NCBI RefSeq assembly: GCF_001613305.1
Contig: NZ_BDCC01000019.1
Location: 248,001-312,000 of the forward strand
DNA: 64,000 bases
Origin: Nocardia vaccinii NBRC 15922
GTDB taxonomy: Bacteria > Actinomycetota > Actinomycetes > Mycobacteriales > Mycobacteriaceae
Direction: 5' to 3'
Within the stretch, counting starts at the first letter, position 1. The number at the start of each line of letters is the position of its first letter. The position numbers and the translations under genes are program-made. Below are positions 23,402 through 31,993 of the stretch, in pieces. A model generated the notes under the pieces. The model ran no database searches and was not told the DNA's origin. It saw only the letters and a program-made list of their open reading frames with translations.

Positions 23402-23433
23402 TGTCGACAGGATTGTTGACATTTCTGTCGGCA
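23402..23433. promoter_or_regulatory. Three tandem TGTYGRCA sites at 12-bp pitch
   Basis: TGTCGACA (23402-23409), TGTTGACA (23414-23421) and TGTCGGCA (23426-23433) are spaced exactly 12 bases apart, followed by an AT-rich ATAATTTA. They lie before the catabolic operon and match the site before the GntR gene. This looks like a cooperative GntR operator overlapping the operon promoter. Confidence 0.7.
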
Positions 23434-23525
23434 ATAATTTACGGTCGATGCGGAACGTGTCGTGCGGCATGTTCGCGCTCGATCCGGTGGTTCGGGCGAC
23501 CGCGGAGCAAGCGAGGTGAGAGGCG

Positions 23526-23723
23526 ATGCCCGAGAACGCGTCCGAATCGCTACTGGTGGTCAGCGCGCACGCGGGAGATTTCGTGTGGCGGGCCGGTGGC
23601 GCCATCGCTCTGGCAGCCGCGCGTGGCGGCACGACCCCGCGCAGGAGCCGCGCACGGGGTCGGCGCTTCGGCGGTGTGCATATTCGCAGAGGTCGGCGGG
23701 AAGCGATGTGGGGCGATGAGTGA
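23526..23723 (+). pseudogene. Stump of a GalB/PIG-L-type hydratase gene
   Basis: The frame begins MPENASESLLVVSAHAGDFV and continues WRAGGAIALAAARGG, the N-terminal metal-binding region (AHxxD) of PIG-L-fold 4-oxalomesaconate hydratases. Homology stops after about 35 residues, and the rest of the 65 codons is Arg-rich. The usual 230-250 residue enzyme is missing. It keeps its ribosome site and the stop overlaps the next ATG, so a large internal deletion best explains it. Confidence 0.65.
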
Positions 23724-24528
23724 GTCCGCGCCGTTGCGGGTGGCGGTACTGGGATTCGGCGAGGCCGGCACGGAATTCGCCCGAGATCTGGCCGCCCTGG
23801 GCGCGGATGTGCGCGGATTCGACCCGAAAGTATCCGCGCCGCAGGGTGTTCGAGAGTGTTCGGGCGACGCCGACGCCGTGCGCGGGGTCGATCTGGTGTT
23901 CTCCTTGACCACCGCGCACGAGGCCGAATCCGCGCTGCGGCAGTCTTTTTCGAGTCTGGCGCCCGGCGCGGTGTGGGCCGAGGCGAACACCGGAACTCCG
24001 GCGGCGAAGGTCCGGTTGGCCGGGCTGGCCGCCGAGGCGCGGGTGGATCTGGTCGACGTGGCGATCATGGCCCCGGTGCCCGGTCGCGGGATTCGCGTGC
24101 CGATGCAGGTATCGGGTTCGGCCGCAGCGCGTTTCGTGGACATGATGAACGAGATCGACGTGGCGGTCGAGCTCGTTCCCGGCCCGGTCGGTGTGGCCAG
24201 TTCGCGCAAGCTGTTGCGCAGCGTGGTGTACAAGGGCCTGGCCGCCGCGGTGGTGGAAGGGCTGGCCGGTGCGCAGGCGGCGGGATGCGCGGACTGGTTC
24301 CGCGACCACATCGCCGCGGAATTCCGGTCCTTCGACGAGGACACCCTGGACCGCCTGATCACCGGTACCCAAGCCCACGCCGCCCGCCGCGCCGAGGAGA
24401 TGGGCGCCGCGGCCGAACAGCTGATCGAGCTGGGCGTCACGCCGCATATCGCCGCGGCTACACGAGATGCATTGCAGGACATCGTCTTCGACCGAGAAGA
24501 CGCGACCGGGGATTCGGGAGGACAGTAA
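23716..24528 (+). CDS. DUF1932 NAD(P)-dependent beta-hydroxyacid dehydrogenase-like protein
   Basis: The 270-residue product has a Rossmann start (VAVLGFGEAGTEFARDLAAL) and a DUF1932 C-terminal helical domain (SRKLLRSVVYKGLAAAVVEG) with the Lys typical of 3-hydroxyisobutyrate/6-phosphogluconate-type dehydrogenases. It probably oxidises or reduces a hydroxy- or oxo-acid intermediate of the pathway encoded here. ATG 23716 overlaps the PIG-L stump stop; its TAA shares a base with the next start. Confidence 0.75.
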   Translation: MSESAPLRVAVLGFGEAGTEFARDLAALGADVRGFDPKVSAPQGVRECSGDADAVRGVDLVFSLTTAHEAESALRQSFSSLAPGAVWAEANTGTPAAKVRLAGLAAEARVDLVDVAIMAPVPGRGIRVPMQVSGSAAARFVDMMNEIDVAVELVPGPVGVASSRKLLRSVVYKGLAAAVVEGLAGAQAAGCADWFRDHIAAEFRSFDEDTLDRLITGTQAHAARRAEEMGAAAEQLIELGVTPHIAAATRDALQDIVFDREDATGDSGGQ

Positions 24529-25238
24529 TGGAGAACGTCGTGGTGACCGGATGCCCGCGGGCATCGGCCGAGGATGCCGCAGCACTCGGCGAGTTCGGCG
24601 CCGCCACCGTCCACGAGGCGCAGGGCCGCACCGGCTTCCTGGGTCCGCGGCTGCGTCCGGCCTGGTCCGGTGCGCGAATCGGCGGTACCGCGGTCACCGT
24701 CCTGTGCTGGCCCGGCGACAATCTGATGATCCACGTCGCGGTGGAGCAGTGCCGCGAGGGTGACGTGCTGGTGGTGGCGACCAATTCGCCCTCCAGCGAC
24801 GGGCTTTTCGGCGAACTGTTCGCCACCGCGCTACAGCGGCGCGGCGTGCGCGGCGTGGTACTCGCCTGCGGTGTACGCGATGTCGCGGACCTGCGGGCGA
24901 TGGGCTTCCCGGCCTGGTCCACCGCGGTGAGCGCGCAGGGCACGGTCAAGGCCACCGCGGGCGCGATCAACGTGCCGATCGTCATCGAGGGGCAGATTAT
25001 CCACCCCGGCGATGTGATCGTGGCGGATGACGACGGCGTGGTCCGCGTACCGCGCGGGGATGTGTCCGAGACCCTGGAACGCTCGGCCGCGCGGGTCGCG
25101 AAGGAAGAGGCGGCGCGCAGGGCGTTCGCGGCCGGTGAACTGGGCTTGGACCGGTACGGCCTGCGCGATCGGCTCGACGATTTCGGCATCACGTATGTCT
25201 CCTACGAGGACTACCGAGACAACCGGGAGTCGTCGTGA
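24528..25238 (+). CDS. galC: RraA-like 4-carboxy-4-hydroxy-2-oxoadipate aldolase
   Basis: The 236-residue product fits the class II HMG/CHA aldolase group: GATTVHEAQG-like start (FGAATVHEAQGRTGFLG), VLACGVRDVADLRAMGFPAW with the substrate-binding RD pair, and PGDVIVADDDGVVRVP with metal-binding acidic residues. These enzymes cleave 4-carboxy-4-hydroxy-2-oxoadipate to pyruvate and oxaloacetate in gallate/protocatechuate 4,5-cleavage. It overlaps both neighbours (TAATG; GTGA). Confidence 0.75.
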   Translation: MENVVVTGCPRASAEDAAALGEFGAATVHEAQGRTGFLGPRLRPAWSGARIGGTAVTVLCWPGDNLMIHVAVEQCREGDVLVVATNSPSSDGLFGELFATALQRRGVRGVVLACGVRDVADLRAMGFPAWSTAVSAQGTVKATAGAINVPIVIEGQIIHPGDVIVADDDGVVRVPRGDVSETLERSAARVAKEEAARRAFAAGELGLDRYGLRDRLDDFGITYVSYEDYRDNRESS

Positions 25239-26374
25239 CGAACAGCCCGGATGCGTTCGGCGAGATGGCCGCCGATGAGGGGACGGCCGTCTCGCCGAAC
25301 GCGGCTCGGGACGGTGTCGCCTGCGTGTGGATGCGCGGCGGCACCTCCAAGGGTGCATATTTTCTGGCCGGGGACCTGCCCTGCGGTCCAGCCGAACGCG
25401 ACGATCTGCTGCTGCGGATCATGGGCACACCCGACCCGCGCCAGATCGACGGCATCGGCGGAGCGACCTCGCTGACCAGCAAGGTCGCGGTGGTATCGCC
25501 GTCCGAGCGGCCCGGCGTCGACGTGGACTACCTGTTCCTGCAACTCGGCGTCGAACAGCCCACGGTCTCGGATCGGCAGAACTGCGGCAATATCCTGGCC
25601 GGGGTCGGTCAGTTCGCCGTCGAATCCGGGCTGGTCCCGGCATCGGGCGAAACCTGTTCCGTGCGAATACATCTGGTCAATTCCGGCAGTACGGCCACGG
25701 CGACGTTCCCGGTCCGCGACGGCCGTCCGGTGTACGACGGCGACACCCGCATCGACGGGGTGCCCGGGACCGCCGCGCCGGTGATGCTCGCGTTCGAGGA
25801 CACCGCGGGTTCGGCCACCTCCGGACTGTTCCCCACCGGCAGCGTGCGCGAAACCGTCGAGGATATCGAGATCACCTGCGTCGACAACGGCATGCCGGTC
25901 GTGGTCGCCGAGGCCGCGAGTTTCGGGCTCACCGGTTACGAGTCGCCCGCCGATCTGGCCGCCGACGTCGCGCTGGTCGAACGCGTCGATCGGCTGCGCC
26001 GCGCGGCCGCGCGGCGGATGGGCCTGGGCGACGTCGCGAAATCCTCTGTGCCCAAGACGATTCTGCTCGCACCCGCCCGAGACGGCGGCCGGGTCTGCAC
26101 GCGCTCGTTCATCCCCGTGCGCCCGCATACCGCGATCGGGGTGTTCGCGGCGATCAGTGCGGTGACCGCGATGACGACGCCCGGCGCGGTCGGTCACGAC
26201 CTCACCGCGGCCTGGCCGGCGGATCTGCGGCGGGTGGATGTGGAGCATCCGTCCGGCCATCTGCTGGTCGACATCGATCTGGATCACACGGTGCGGCCGC
26301 CGCGCGTGCGCAGCGCCGGCGTGGTCCGCACTGCCCGGAAACTGTTCGCAGGCAAAGTTTTTCCACGCGCCTGA
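25235..26374 (+). CDS. galD: PrpF-family 4-oxalomesaconate tautomerase-like isomerase
   Basis: The 379-residue product has the PrpF/GalD signature: WMRGGTSKGAYFLAGDLP, DGIGGATSLTSKVAVV and NCGNILAGVGQFAVESGLV, with C-terminal PRVRSAGVVRTARKLFAG. GalD converts keto and enol forms of 4-oxalomesaconate before GalB hydration. GTG 25235 overlaps the GalC stop (GTGA). The family also holds aconitate isomerases, so substrate is inferred from context. Confidence 0.78.
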   Translation: MTNSPDAFGEMAADEGTAVSPNAARDGVACVWMRGGTSKGAYFLAGDLPCGPAERDDLLLRIMGTPDPRQIDGIGGATSLTSKVAVVSPSERPGVDVDYLFLQLGVEQPTVSDRQNCGNILAGVGQFAVESGLVPASGETCSVRIHLVNSGSTATATFPVRDGRPVYDGDTRIDGVPGTAAPVMLAFEDTAGSATSGLFPTGSVRETVEDIEITCVDNGMPVVVAEAASFGLTGYESPADLAADVALVERVDRLRRAAARRMGLGDVAKSSVPKTILLAPARDGGRVCTRSFIPVRPHTAIGVFAAISAVTAMTTPGAVGHDLTAAWPADLRRVDVEHPSGHLLVDIDLDHTVRPPRVRSAGVVRTARKLFAGKVFPRA

Positions 26375-26408
26375 ACAGGCGCGCCCGCTGTTCGAGGAGG
26401 ACGAGACG

Positions 26409-27377
26409 ATGGCCCCCGGTCACGACATCGCGCACCTGGCGCACGTGCAACTGCGCACACCCACGCTCGACCGGAGCGTCGCATTCTGCACCGATTTTCT
26501 CGGGTTGAGCGTCGTCGGCGAGAGCAAGGACGAGGTGTATCTGCACGCCTGGGACGATTATCAGCACCACACCCTCACCCTGCGCGCATACCGGCACGGT
26601 GGTATCGGCCGCACGCACCTGCGCGCGACGAGTCCCGAGGCGCTGGCCCGGCGGGTGGCGGCACTGGAGGCCGCGGGCCGCGGAATCGGTTGGGCCGACG
26701 GCGAACCCGGCTTCGGGCCGACCTACCTGTGCACCGATCCCGACGGTCACGAATTCGGTCTCTATTACGAGGCGGAATGGTTCGAGTGCGGCGACCAGGA
26801 CCGGCCGTCGCTGAAGAATCAGGCTCGCGCCTATCCCAGTGGCGGCGTCCCGGCGCGCAGGCTGGATCACGTCAACTTCCTCGGCCGCACCCCGGTGGAG
26901 AATCGCGATTTCCTGGAACAGACGCTGGGCGCGATGACGACCGAGCAGATCGTGCTGAACGACGGTTCGGTCGCGGGTACCTGGACCACGTTCACCAACA
27001 AGAGTTACGACCTGGTCTACACCCGCGACAATCTGGGCCTGTCGGGGCGGCTGCACCATATCGCCTTCGCCGCCGACAGCCGCGCGGACATCTTGCGCGC
27101 CTGTGATGTCGCCCTGGATCAAGGGGTGTTCATCGAGACCGGCCCGCACAAGCACGCCATTCAGCAGACGTTCTTCCTGTACGTCTACGAGCCCGGCGGC
27201 AATCGCATCGAACTGTGCAATGCCGGTGCGCGGCTGATTCTGGCTCCGGACTGGAAGCGGGTGGACTGGACCGAGGCCGAACGCGCCAAGGGGCAGGCGT
27301 GGGGCCTGCGGACGATCGAGTCCTTCCATACCCACGGGACGCCGACCGCCGAAGATCTCGCGCGTTCGCAGGACTGA
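26409..27377 (+). CDS. XylE-type extradiol (catechol 2,3-type) dioxygenase
   Basis: The 322-residue VOC protein has two beta-alpha-beta modules per half. Likely Fe(II) ligands are H154 (RRLDHVNFL), H217 (RLHHIAFA) and E268 (NRIELCN), as in catechol 2,3-dioxygenases. A strong GAGGAGG precedes ATG 26409. The neighbours belong to a carboxylated-ring lower pathway rather than to the hydroxymuconic semialdehyde route, so its natural substrate may be a carboxy- or otherwise substituted catechol. Confidence 0.85.
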   Translation: MAPGHDIAHLAHVQLRTPTLDRSVAFCTDFLGLSVVGESKDEVYLHAWDDYQHHTLTLRAYRHGGIGRTHLRATSPEALARRVAALEAAGRGIGWADGEPGFGPTYLCTDPDGHEFGLYYEAEWFECGDQDRPSLKNQARAYPSGGVPARRLDHVNFLGRTPVENRDFLEQTLGAMTTEQIVLNDGSVAGTWTTFTNKSYDLVYTRDNLGLSGRLHHIAFAADSRADILRACDVALDQGVFIETGPHKHAIQQTFFLYVYEPGGNRIELCNAGARLILAPDWKRVDWTEAERAKGQAWGLRTIESFHTHGTPTAEDLARSQD

Positions 27378-27437
27378 GTAGACCGCCGTGTAGATCGTCT
27401 CGCCGTGATGTTGCCGCGGTCGAGAAGTCGAGAAGAA

Positions 27438-27477
27438 TGTTAACAATTTTGCTCGAAATAGTGTTAATGATATTGCG
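27438..27477 (+). promoter_or_regulatory. AT-rich promoter/operator region before the MFS gene
   Basis: The unusually AT-rich stretch contains a palindrome TGTTAACA (27438-27445), related to the TGTYGRCA sites, and a promoter-like TTGCTC near 27449 with ATATT/TATTGC about 16-18 bases further. It lies 50-90 bases before the transporter start, so the MFS gene may have its own promoter under the same regulator. Confidence 0.4.
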
Positions 27478-27529
27478 ACAGATGTAACCTGCATCACTGG
27501 ATGCAGCTCTACGGACGAAAGGGACACAG

Positions 27530-28861
27530 GTGTCCTCGCTCGAACCCGGTGGCGTTCCGGCCGCCCCCTCCCGGCGATTGTGGCTTCAGGTCACCGCGGT
27601 CTGCTGGTTCCTCGTCCTGCTCGACGGGCTCGACCTGTTCGTCTACGGCGCGACACTTCCGGGTGTGTTCAAGGACAAGGCATTCGGGCTGAGTCCGGCC
27701 GTGGCCGGGGATATCGGCAGCTTCAACACCTTCGGCATGCTGCTGGGCGCGCTGGCCGCGGGGGTGATCACCGATCGGATCGGGCGTCGCAAGATCATCC
27801 TCACCGGAGTGCTGGTTTTCACGGTGTCCGCGGCCGTCTGCGGTATGGCGCCCAACGTCCTGACCTTCGGCGCCGCGCGATTCACCGCCGGTATCGGTCT
27901 GGGCGTGCTGCTGCCGACCGCGATCGCGATGGTCATGGAGTACGCGCCGGCCGCGCGCAAGAACATCGCGGTGACCTTCCTGATGACCGCGCATCAGGCC
28001 GGTGGTGCGATCGCCGGGGCGGTGGCGATGAATATCGTCGAATCGCTGGGCTGGCGATCGGTGTACTGGTTCGGCGCCGTGCCGGTCGTCATCGCGGTGC
28101 CCGCGATCTTGTTCCTGCTGCCCGAATCGCTGACCTACCTGCTGGCCTCGGGACGCACCGAGCGGGCGCAACGGGTCGCGGACCGGTTCGGCGTCTCGCT
28201 CGCCGCCTACGCACCCGAGCGCGACGCCCAGCAGCGGCGCGGCAAGGTCTCCGAATTGTTCACTCCCGCACTGCGTTCGGTGACATTGCTGTTCTGGGTC
28301 GCCTCGTTCGGCGGTCTGTTGCTGGTCTACGGCGTGAACACCTGGCTGCCCACGATGATGCGCGCCCACGGCTACAACCTCGGGTCGGCGATCAGTTTCC
28401 TGCTGGTGATCAACCTCGGTGGAATCGTCGGCATGCTGGTCGCCGGCCGGCTCGCCGATCGGTTCGGCCCGCGGCGGGTGACGGTCATCTGGTTCGCGGC
28501 CACCATGATCGGGATCGGACTGCTCGCGGTGCACATGCCGCTGTGGCTGACCTACGTGGACGTATTCCTCACCGGTGGTTTCCTGTTCAGTGCGCAGACG
28601 CTGATCTACGCCGCGGTCGGCACCTACTACCTGCCGAGTATCCGGGCGACCTCACTGGGCTGGGTGTCGGGGATCGGCCGTTTCGGTGCGGTGTTCGGAC
28701 CTTGGCTGGGCGGCGTCCTGGTCGCGCACGAGCTGTCGAACTGGGGTTTCACGGTGTTCGCGGCGGCGGCACTGATTTCGGCGGTGATGGTGGCGCTGGT
28801 GCGGGCCCGGCCGGTGCACGAGGTGGCCGGGAGTGGGGCGCCGGTGCCTGCCGCCGGATGA
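27530..28861 (+). CDS. Aromatic-acid:H+ symporter-type MFS transporter
   Basis: The 443-residue, 12-span MFS protein has the AAHS signature DGLDLFVYGATLP in helix 1, the loop motif GVITDRIGRRKIIL, and RLADRFGPRRV in the second half. AAHS carriers (PcaK, BenK and relatives) take up protocatechuate, benzoate and related acids, which fits the ring-cleavage operon upstream. GTG 27530 follows GAAAGGG at 7 bases. Confidence 0.85.
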   Translation: MSSLEPGGVPAAPSRRLWLQVTAVCWFLVLLDGLDLFVYGATLPGVFKDKAFGLSPAVAGDIGSFNTFGMLLGALAAGVITDRIGRRKIILTGVLVFTVSAAVCGMAPNVLTFGAARFTAGIGLGVLLPTAIAMVMEYAPAARKNIAVTFLMTAHQAGGAIAGAVAMNIVESLGWRSVYWFGAVPVVIAVPAILFLLPESLTYLLASGRTERAQRVADRFGVSLAAYAPERDAQQRRGKVSELFTPALRSVTLLFWVASFGGLLLVYGVNTWLPTMMRAHGYNLGSAISFLLVINLGGIVGMLVAGRLADRFGPRRVTVIWFAATMIGIGLLAVHMPLWLTYVDVFLTGGFLFSAQTLIYAAVGTYYLPSIRATSLGWVSGIGRFGAVFGPWLGGVLVAHELSNWGFTVFAAAALISAVMVALVRARPVHEVAGSGAPVPAAG

Positions 28862-28977
28862 CGCCGATGGCCGGCGGCGAACGGACCGTTTTCGACGCGG
28901 GATCGGCCGGTGCGGCGGCTCGCGGTCGGCGCGCAGCCGACCGGGCGCGGACACCGGCCCGGCGCACGCGTCGGGAG

Positions 28978-29017
28978 GCGCGCGAATCCGCTCGAACGTG
29001 CGAGCGGATTCGCGCGC
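28978..29017. terminator. Perfect 17-bp hairpin between convergent genes
   Basis: GCGCGCGAATCCGCTCG (28978-28994) pairs perfectly with 29001-29017 around AACGTG. It lies between the MFS transporter and the convergent methyltransferase and probably ends transcription in both directions. Confidence 0.75.
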
Positions 29018-29027
29018 TGCTCGCGAA

Positions 29028-29915
29028 CTACTTGATCGCGGTGAGATAGGCGGCGACGTCGTGCATATCGGCCATATCTCCGGGCAGTTCGGGCACCGGG
29101 CGGCCGTAGCGGGCCGAGAGTTCGGTGACGTCGGCCGAATCGACCCGCCAGCCGCGGTCGGTCAGCCACTGGCTCGGATCGGTCCGCTCGTCGTTGTAGA
29201 ACAGTTCGGTGACGTCGACGTCGCCGAACGGGCTGGTGGCCATCTCCTGCGTGGCGGCCCGGGAGATGCGGGCGATATCGGGGCGGCCACCGGAGAAACC
29301 CTCCACGGCCAGGCGGCTGCCGGGGCAGGAGAGCGTATCGATCCGCTCGAACAGGGCATCCTGGGCCGCGCCCGGCAGGTAGGGCAGCAGGCCTTCGGCG
29401 GACCACGCGGTCGGGCGGTCGGCGTCGAAACCGGCCTCGAACAGGGCGGCGGGCCAGTCGTCGCGCAGATCGACCGGGACGGCGCGCAGCACCGCGCGTG
29501 GCACCACCTCGTTGTCCGCCAGCACCTGATGTTTGAAGTCCAGCACCTTGGGCTGATCGATCTCGAAGACGGTGGCGCCCACCGGCCAGTCGAGCCGGTA
29601 ACCGCGTGCGTCCAGCCCGGCCGCGAGGATCACCGCCTGTCGCACACCCGATGCGGCGGCGGAGAGGAAGAATTCGTCGAAGAATTTCGTGCGCACTCCG
29701 ATCAAGCGCGCCACGGGCAGGAATTCCGCCTCATCGGGTGCGGCGAGGGCCCGCAGCGAGCGCGGCTCGCCCGCGGCCTCGATGAACAAGCGGGCGCAGT
29801 CGTCGCGGATCAGAGCGTCGGGCTGGGCGGTTTCCGTCGCCCGGAATGTTGCGACTCCCAGGGCGGTGATGCCGACACCGCTGATGATGTCCCAGGTATC
29901 TCCATCGGTTCGCAC
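29028..29915 (-). CDS. SAM-dependent methyltransferase of the TIGR00027/LCMT type
   Basis: The 295-residue product matches the mycobacterial/nocardial SAM methyltransferase group: SGVGITALGVATFRA, RTKFFDEFF, QAVILAAGLDARGYRLDWP (SAM site) and FEIDQPKVLDFKH. GTG 29915 is chosen for its AGGAG site at 6 bases; a TTG at 29930 is possible. A -10-like TATGAT lies at 29930-29935. Many paralogues exist per genome; the substrate is unknown. Confidence 0.87.
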   Translation of the reverse strand: MRTDGDTWDIISGVGITALGVATFRATETAQPDALIRDDCARLFIEAAGEPRSLRALAAPDEAEFLPVARLIGVRTKFFDEFFLSAAASGVRQAVILAAGLDARGYRLDWPVGATVFEIDQPKVLDFKHQVLADNEVVPRAVLRAVPVDLRDDWPAALFEAGFDADRPTAWSAEGLLPYLPGAAQDALFERIDTLSCPGSRLAVEGFSGGRPDIARISRAATQEMATSPFGDVDVTELFYNDERTDPSQWLTDRGWRVDSADVTELSARYGRPVPELPGDMADMHDVAAYLTAIK

Positions 29916-30228
29916 TATTACTCTCCTCAATCATACTGGCGCACTGAAATACTCAGGCGTGCGACAACCGGTCGGTACTTGCTCCGCGAGCCAGCGTAGG
30001 CGCAAAGATGATCTCGGGGTGGGATACGCCCGGCGACTGCGGCCGTCCACGCCGCAGAGCCCGGTCGCGTCGGGCGCTTGCCCCGGTGCGGTGAGCCGGA
30101 TCGTCGCCCCCCACGCGTGCGCGGACTCGATACGGTTCGCGCGGCGTTGGCATCCTGGCCCGGGATCACCGCGGATGTGATCGCACGCGTCGGCTGCCCG
30201 GCTGCCGACGGCGCGGGAGGCGGCCGAA
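29916..30228. other. Intergenic region with methyltransferase promoter
   Basis: These 313 bases lie between two leftward genes. The methyltransferase promoter element TATGAT (29930-29935, minus) is near the left end. The remainder is GC-rich with no clear frame, repeat or RNA gene. Confidence 0.4.
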
Positions 30229-31623
30229 CTATCGCAGGCCCGAGAAGTCTCGCAGCACAACGTGATTGCGATCGGCGCAGCTGCCGAGAGCGTGATCGGG
30301 ATGCAATCCGAAATACTGCCTGCGGGTCCGGGTGCTCCAGCGCAGCGCCGGCTCGGCGCGGGTCTTGTAGAAGTTCACCATGTAGCCGCCGGAGTGGATG
30401 CGCAGCAGCAGGTAGCCGCCGGGATATTCCTTGATCGCCGCGCCTTCGAGGAATTCCACGTTCACGGGAGAGTCCGGGCGGCCCACGCGATTACGGTGCG
30501 TGTGGCCGGTGTGATGCAGGAAGACACCCGGCGCGCCGCGGTACAGCGCGTGCAGTGCGGCGGCCGAGGCACGGTCGAGCACGAATCCGGGTCCGGCCGG
30601 ATTGCTCACCGCCGCAGAGGAAGTCACCGGATGGTGCCCGAACATCAAGGTGGGCCGGTCCGGATCGGCGGCCAGTACCTCGCGCAGGCGGCTCAGTTGT
30701 GGTGCGGTGAGCGTGCCGCCGGAGCCGCGGGGACGGGTGGTGTCCAGGGCGATGACGCGCAGTCCATCGACATCCGAGGCGGCCATGCGCCCGCCGGGCC
30801 GGAATACCGAACCCCACGGATCGCCGTCGCGGGACACGTCGTGGTTGCCGCGGCAGACGAAGTAGTCCCGGCCCGCCGCACCCCAGGTGTCCAGCCGTGC
30901 ACGCACCGCGGCCGACTGTTCGAGCGTGCCGGAATCGGTCATATCACCGGCCACGATGAGGTGGTCGGCGCCGCGATCGGGTGCGCGCAGGTCGGTCAGC
31001 AGCGCGTCGAGCATGATCTCGGGATGACTGTCGGTGTCGTGCCGCAGCCCGTTCGGGAATCCGGCCACGATCAGGCCGCTGGTGCTCTCGCCGTAGTGCA
31101 CGTCGTTGGCGAGCGCGATCGTGCGCAGCAGCGGGCCCGGTGGCGGGGTGAGCGTGGTGAAAACGCCTGTGGTTTCCGGTGATCCGGCGCGGCGCGTCAC
31201 CAGTGTGCGGGCCGAGACGGCGCGGCAACCACCGGAATACGCCTCGAATCGGTAGCTGCGGCCCGGCTCGAGGCCTTCGATCTGCGCGTAGTGGTAGGCG
31301 GTCGGCCGGGAGTCGAGACTGTATCGCCGGGGCGGATGTGCGGCGTCCGCGGGGGCGATGCGGATCTCGGTGTCCGCCGGCGCCGGAACCAGTCGTCCGG
31401 CGTGGTCGCGGGCCCGGGTCGTCCAGGTCAGGATCGCCGACCGGTCGGTGACCGTCACCACCTCGAGGTCCGAGGCCCGCAGCGAATCTCGCTGTGCCCG
31501 AACGCGTTCGGTTCGGTGGACGGTGAATGCCGATCGGGTGCGGAACGGGGTCCCCACCGTGACGGCGGCCGCCCCCGAGGCGGCATTGGCGACCCAGGTC
31601 GCTCGCAGACGTGCGTTCAGCAT
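30229..31623 (-). CDS. Calcineurin-like metallophosphoesterase with fibronectin-like N-terminus
   Basis: The 464-residue product has an N-terminal beta-sandwich (about 45-150, VTVTDRSAILTWTTRARDH) and a C-terminal phosphoesterase core with the metal motifs DVHYGES, VAGDMTDSG, CRGNHDVSRD, FGHHPV and TGHTHRN. ATG 31623 follows GGAGG at 5-6 bases. No twin-Arg is seen; the start is weakly hydrophobic and export is uncertain. It resembles purple-acid-type or 3',5'-cyclic nucleotide phosphoesterases; substrate unknown. Confidence 0.82.
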   Translation of the reverse strand: MLNARLRATWVANAASGAAAVTVGTPFRTRSAFTVHRTERVRAQRDSLRASDLEVVTVTDRSAILTWTTRARDHAGRLVPAPADTEIRIAPADAAHPPRRYSLDSRPTAYHYAQIEGLEPGRSYRFEAYSGGCRAVSARTLVTRRAGSPETTGVFTTLTPPPGPLLRTIALANDVHYGESTSGLIVAGFPNGLRHDTDSHPEIMLDALLTDLRAPDRGADHLIVAGDMTDSGTLEQSAAVRARLDTWGAAGRDYFVCRGNHDVSRDGDPWGSVFRPGGRMAASDVDGLRVIALDTTRPRGSGGTLTAPQLSRLREVLAADPDRPTLMFGHHPVTSSAAVSNPAGPGFVLDRASAAALHALYRGAPGVFLHHTGHTHRNRVGRPDSPVNVEFLEGAAIKEYPGGYLLLRIHSGGYMVNFYKTRAEPALRWSTRTRRQYFGLHPDHALGSCADRNHVVLRDFSGLR

Positions 31624-31993
31624 GGAAACCTCCGCCCGGGTACGGCCCGATGATCCGACGGTAAGGCTGCCGATTGAACGGGCCGGAGCCCGCACGTGAC
31701 CATTCGGCCGCCTGCGCTGAATTTTTCGGTGCCGTGCGATGACGCGCGATGTCCGCCGGTCTGCCGTTCGGTGTGTGAGCGGTAGCACACCGTGCGGGCG
31801 CGGGGTGAGTGAGATATCGGACAGTGGCCGTGACCTCGGTCTATGCCGAGGGCGGCGGTCCCGGCCTTGACATCGCCCGGTGCCGAGATGGGATATTTAG
31901 CGTAAGAAACTAATTGCGTAATACATGTATCGCTAGGATGTCCGACGGACGGTCGGCATCGGATCGCCGGACGATTCCGAGGGAGGTCGGGGT
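31624..31993. promoter_or_regulatory. Intergenic promoter region of the carboxylic acid reductase
   Basis: The 370-base gap between divergent genes contains a consensus -35 TTGACA (31867-31872) and a -10-like GATATT (31892-31897) pointing at the reductase. A perfect palindrome ATACATGTAT (31921-31930) lies just downstream, a possible operator, and GAGGGAGG precedes the ATG. The rest holds no recognisable gene. Confidence 0.55.
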
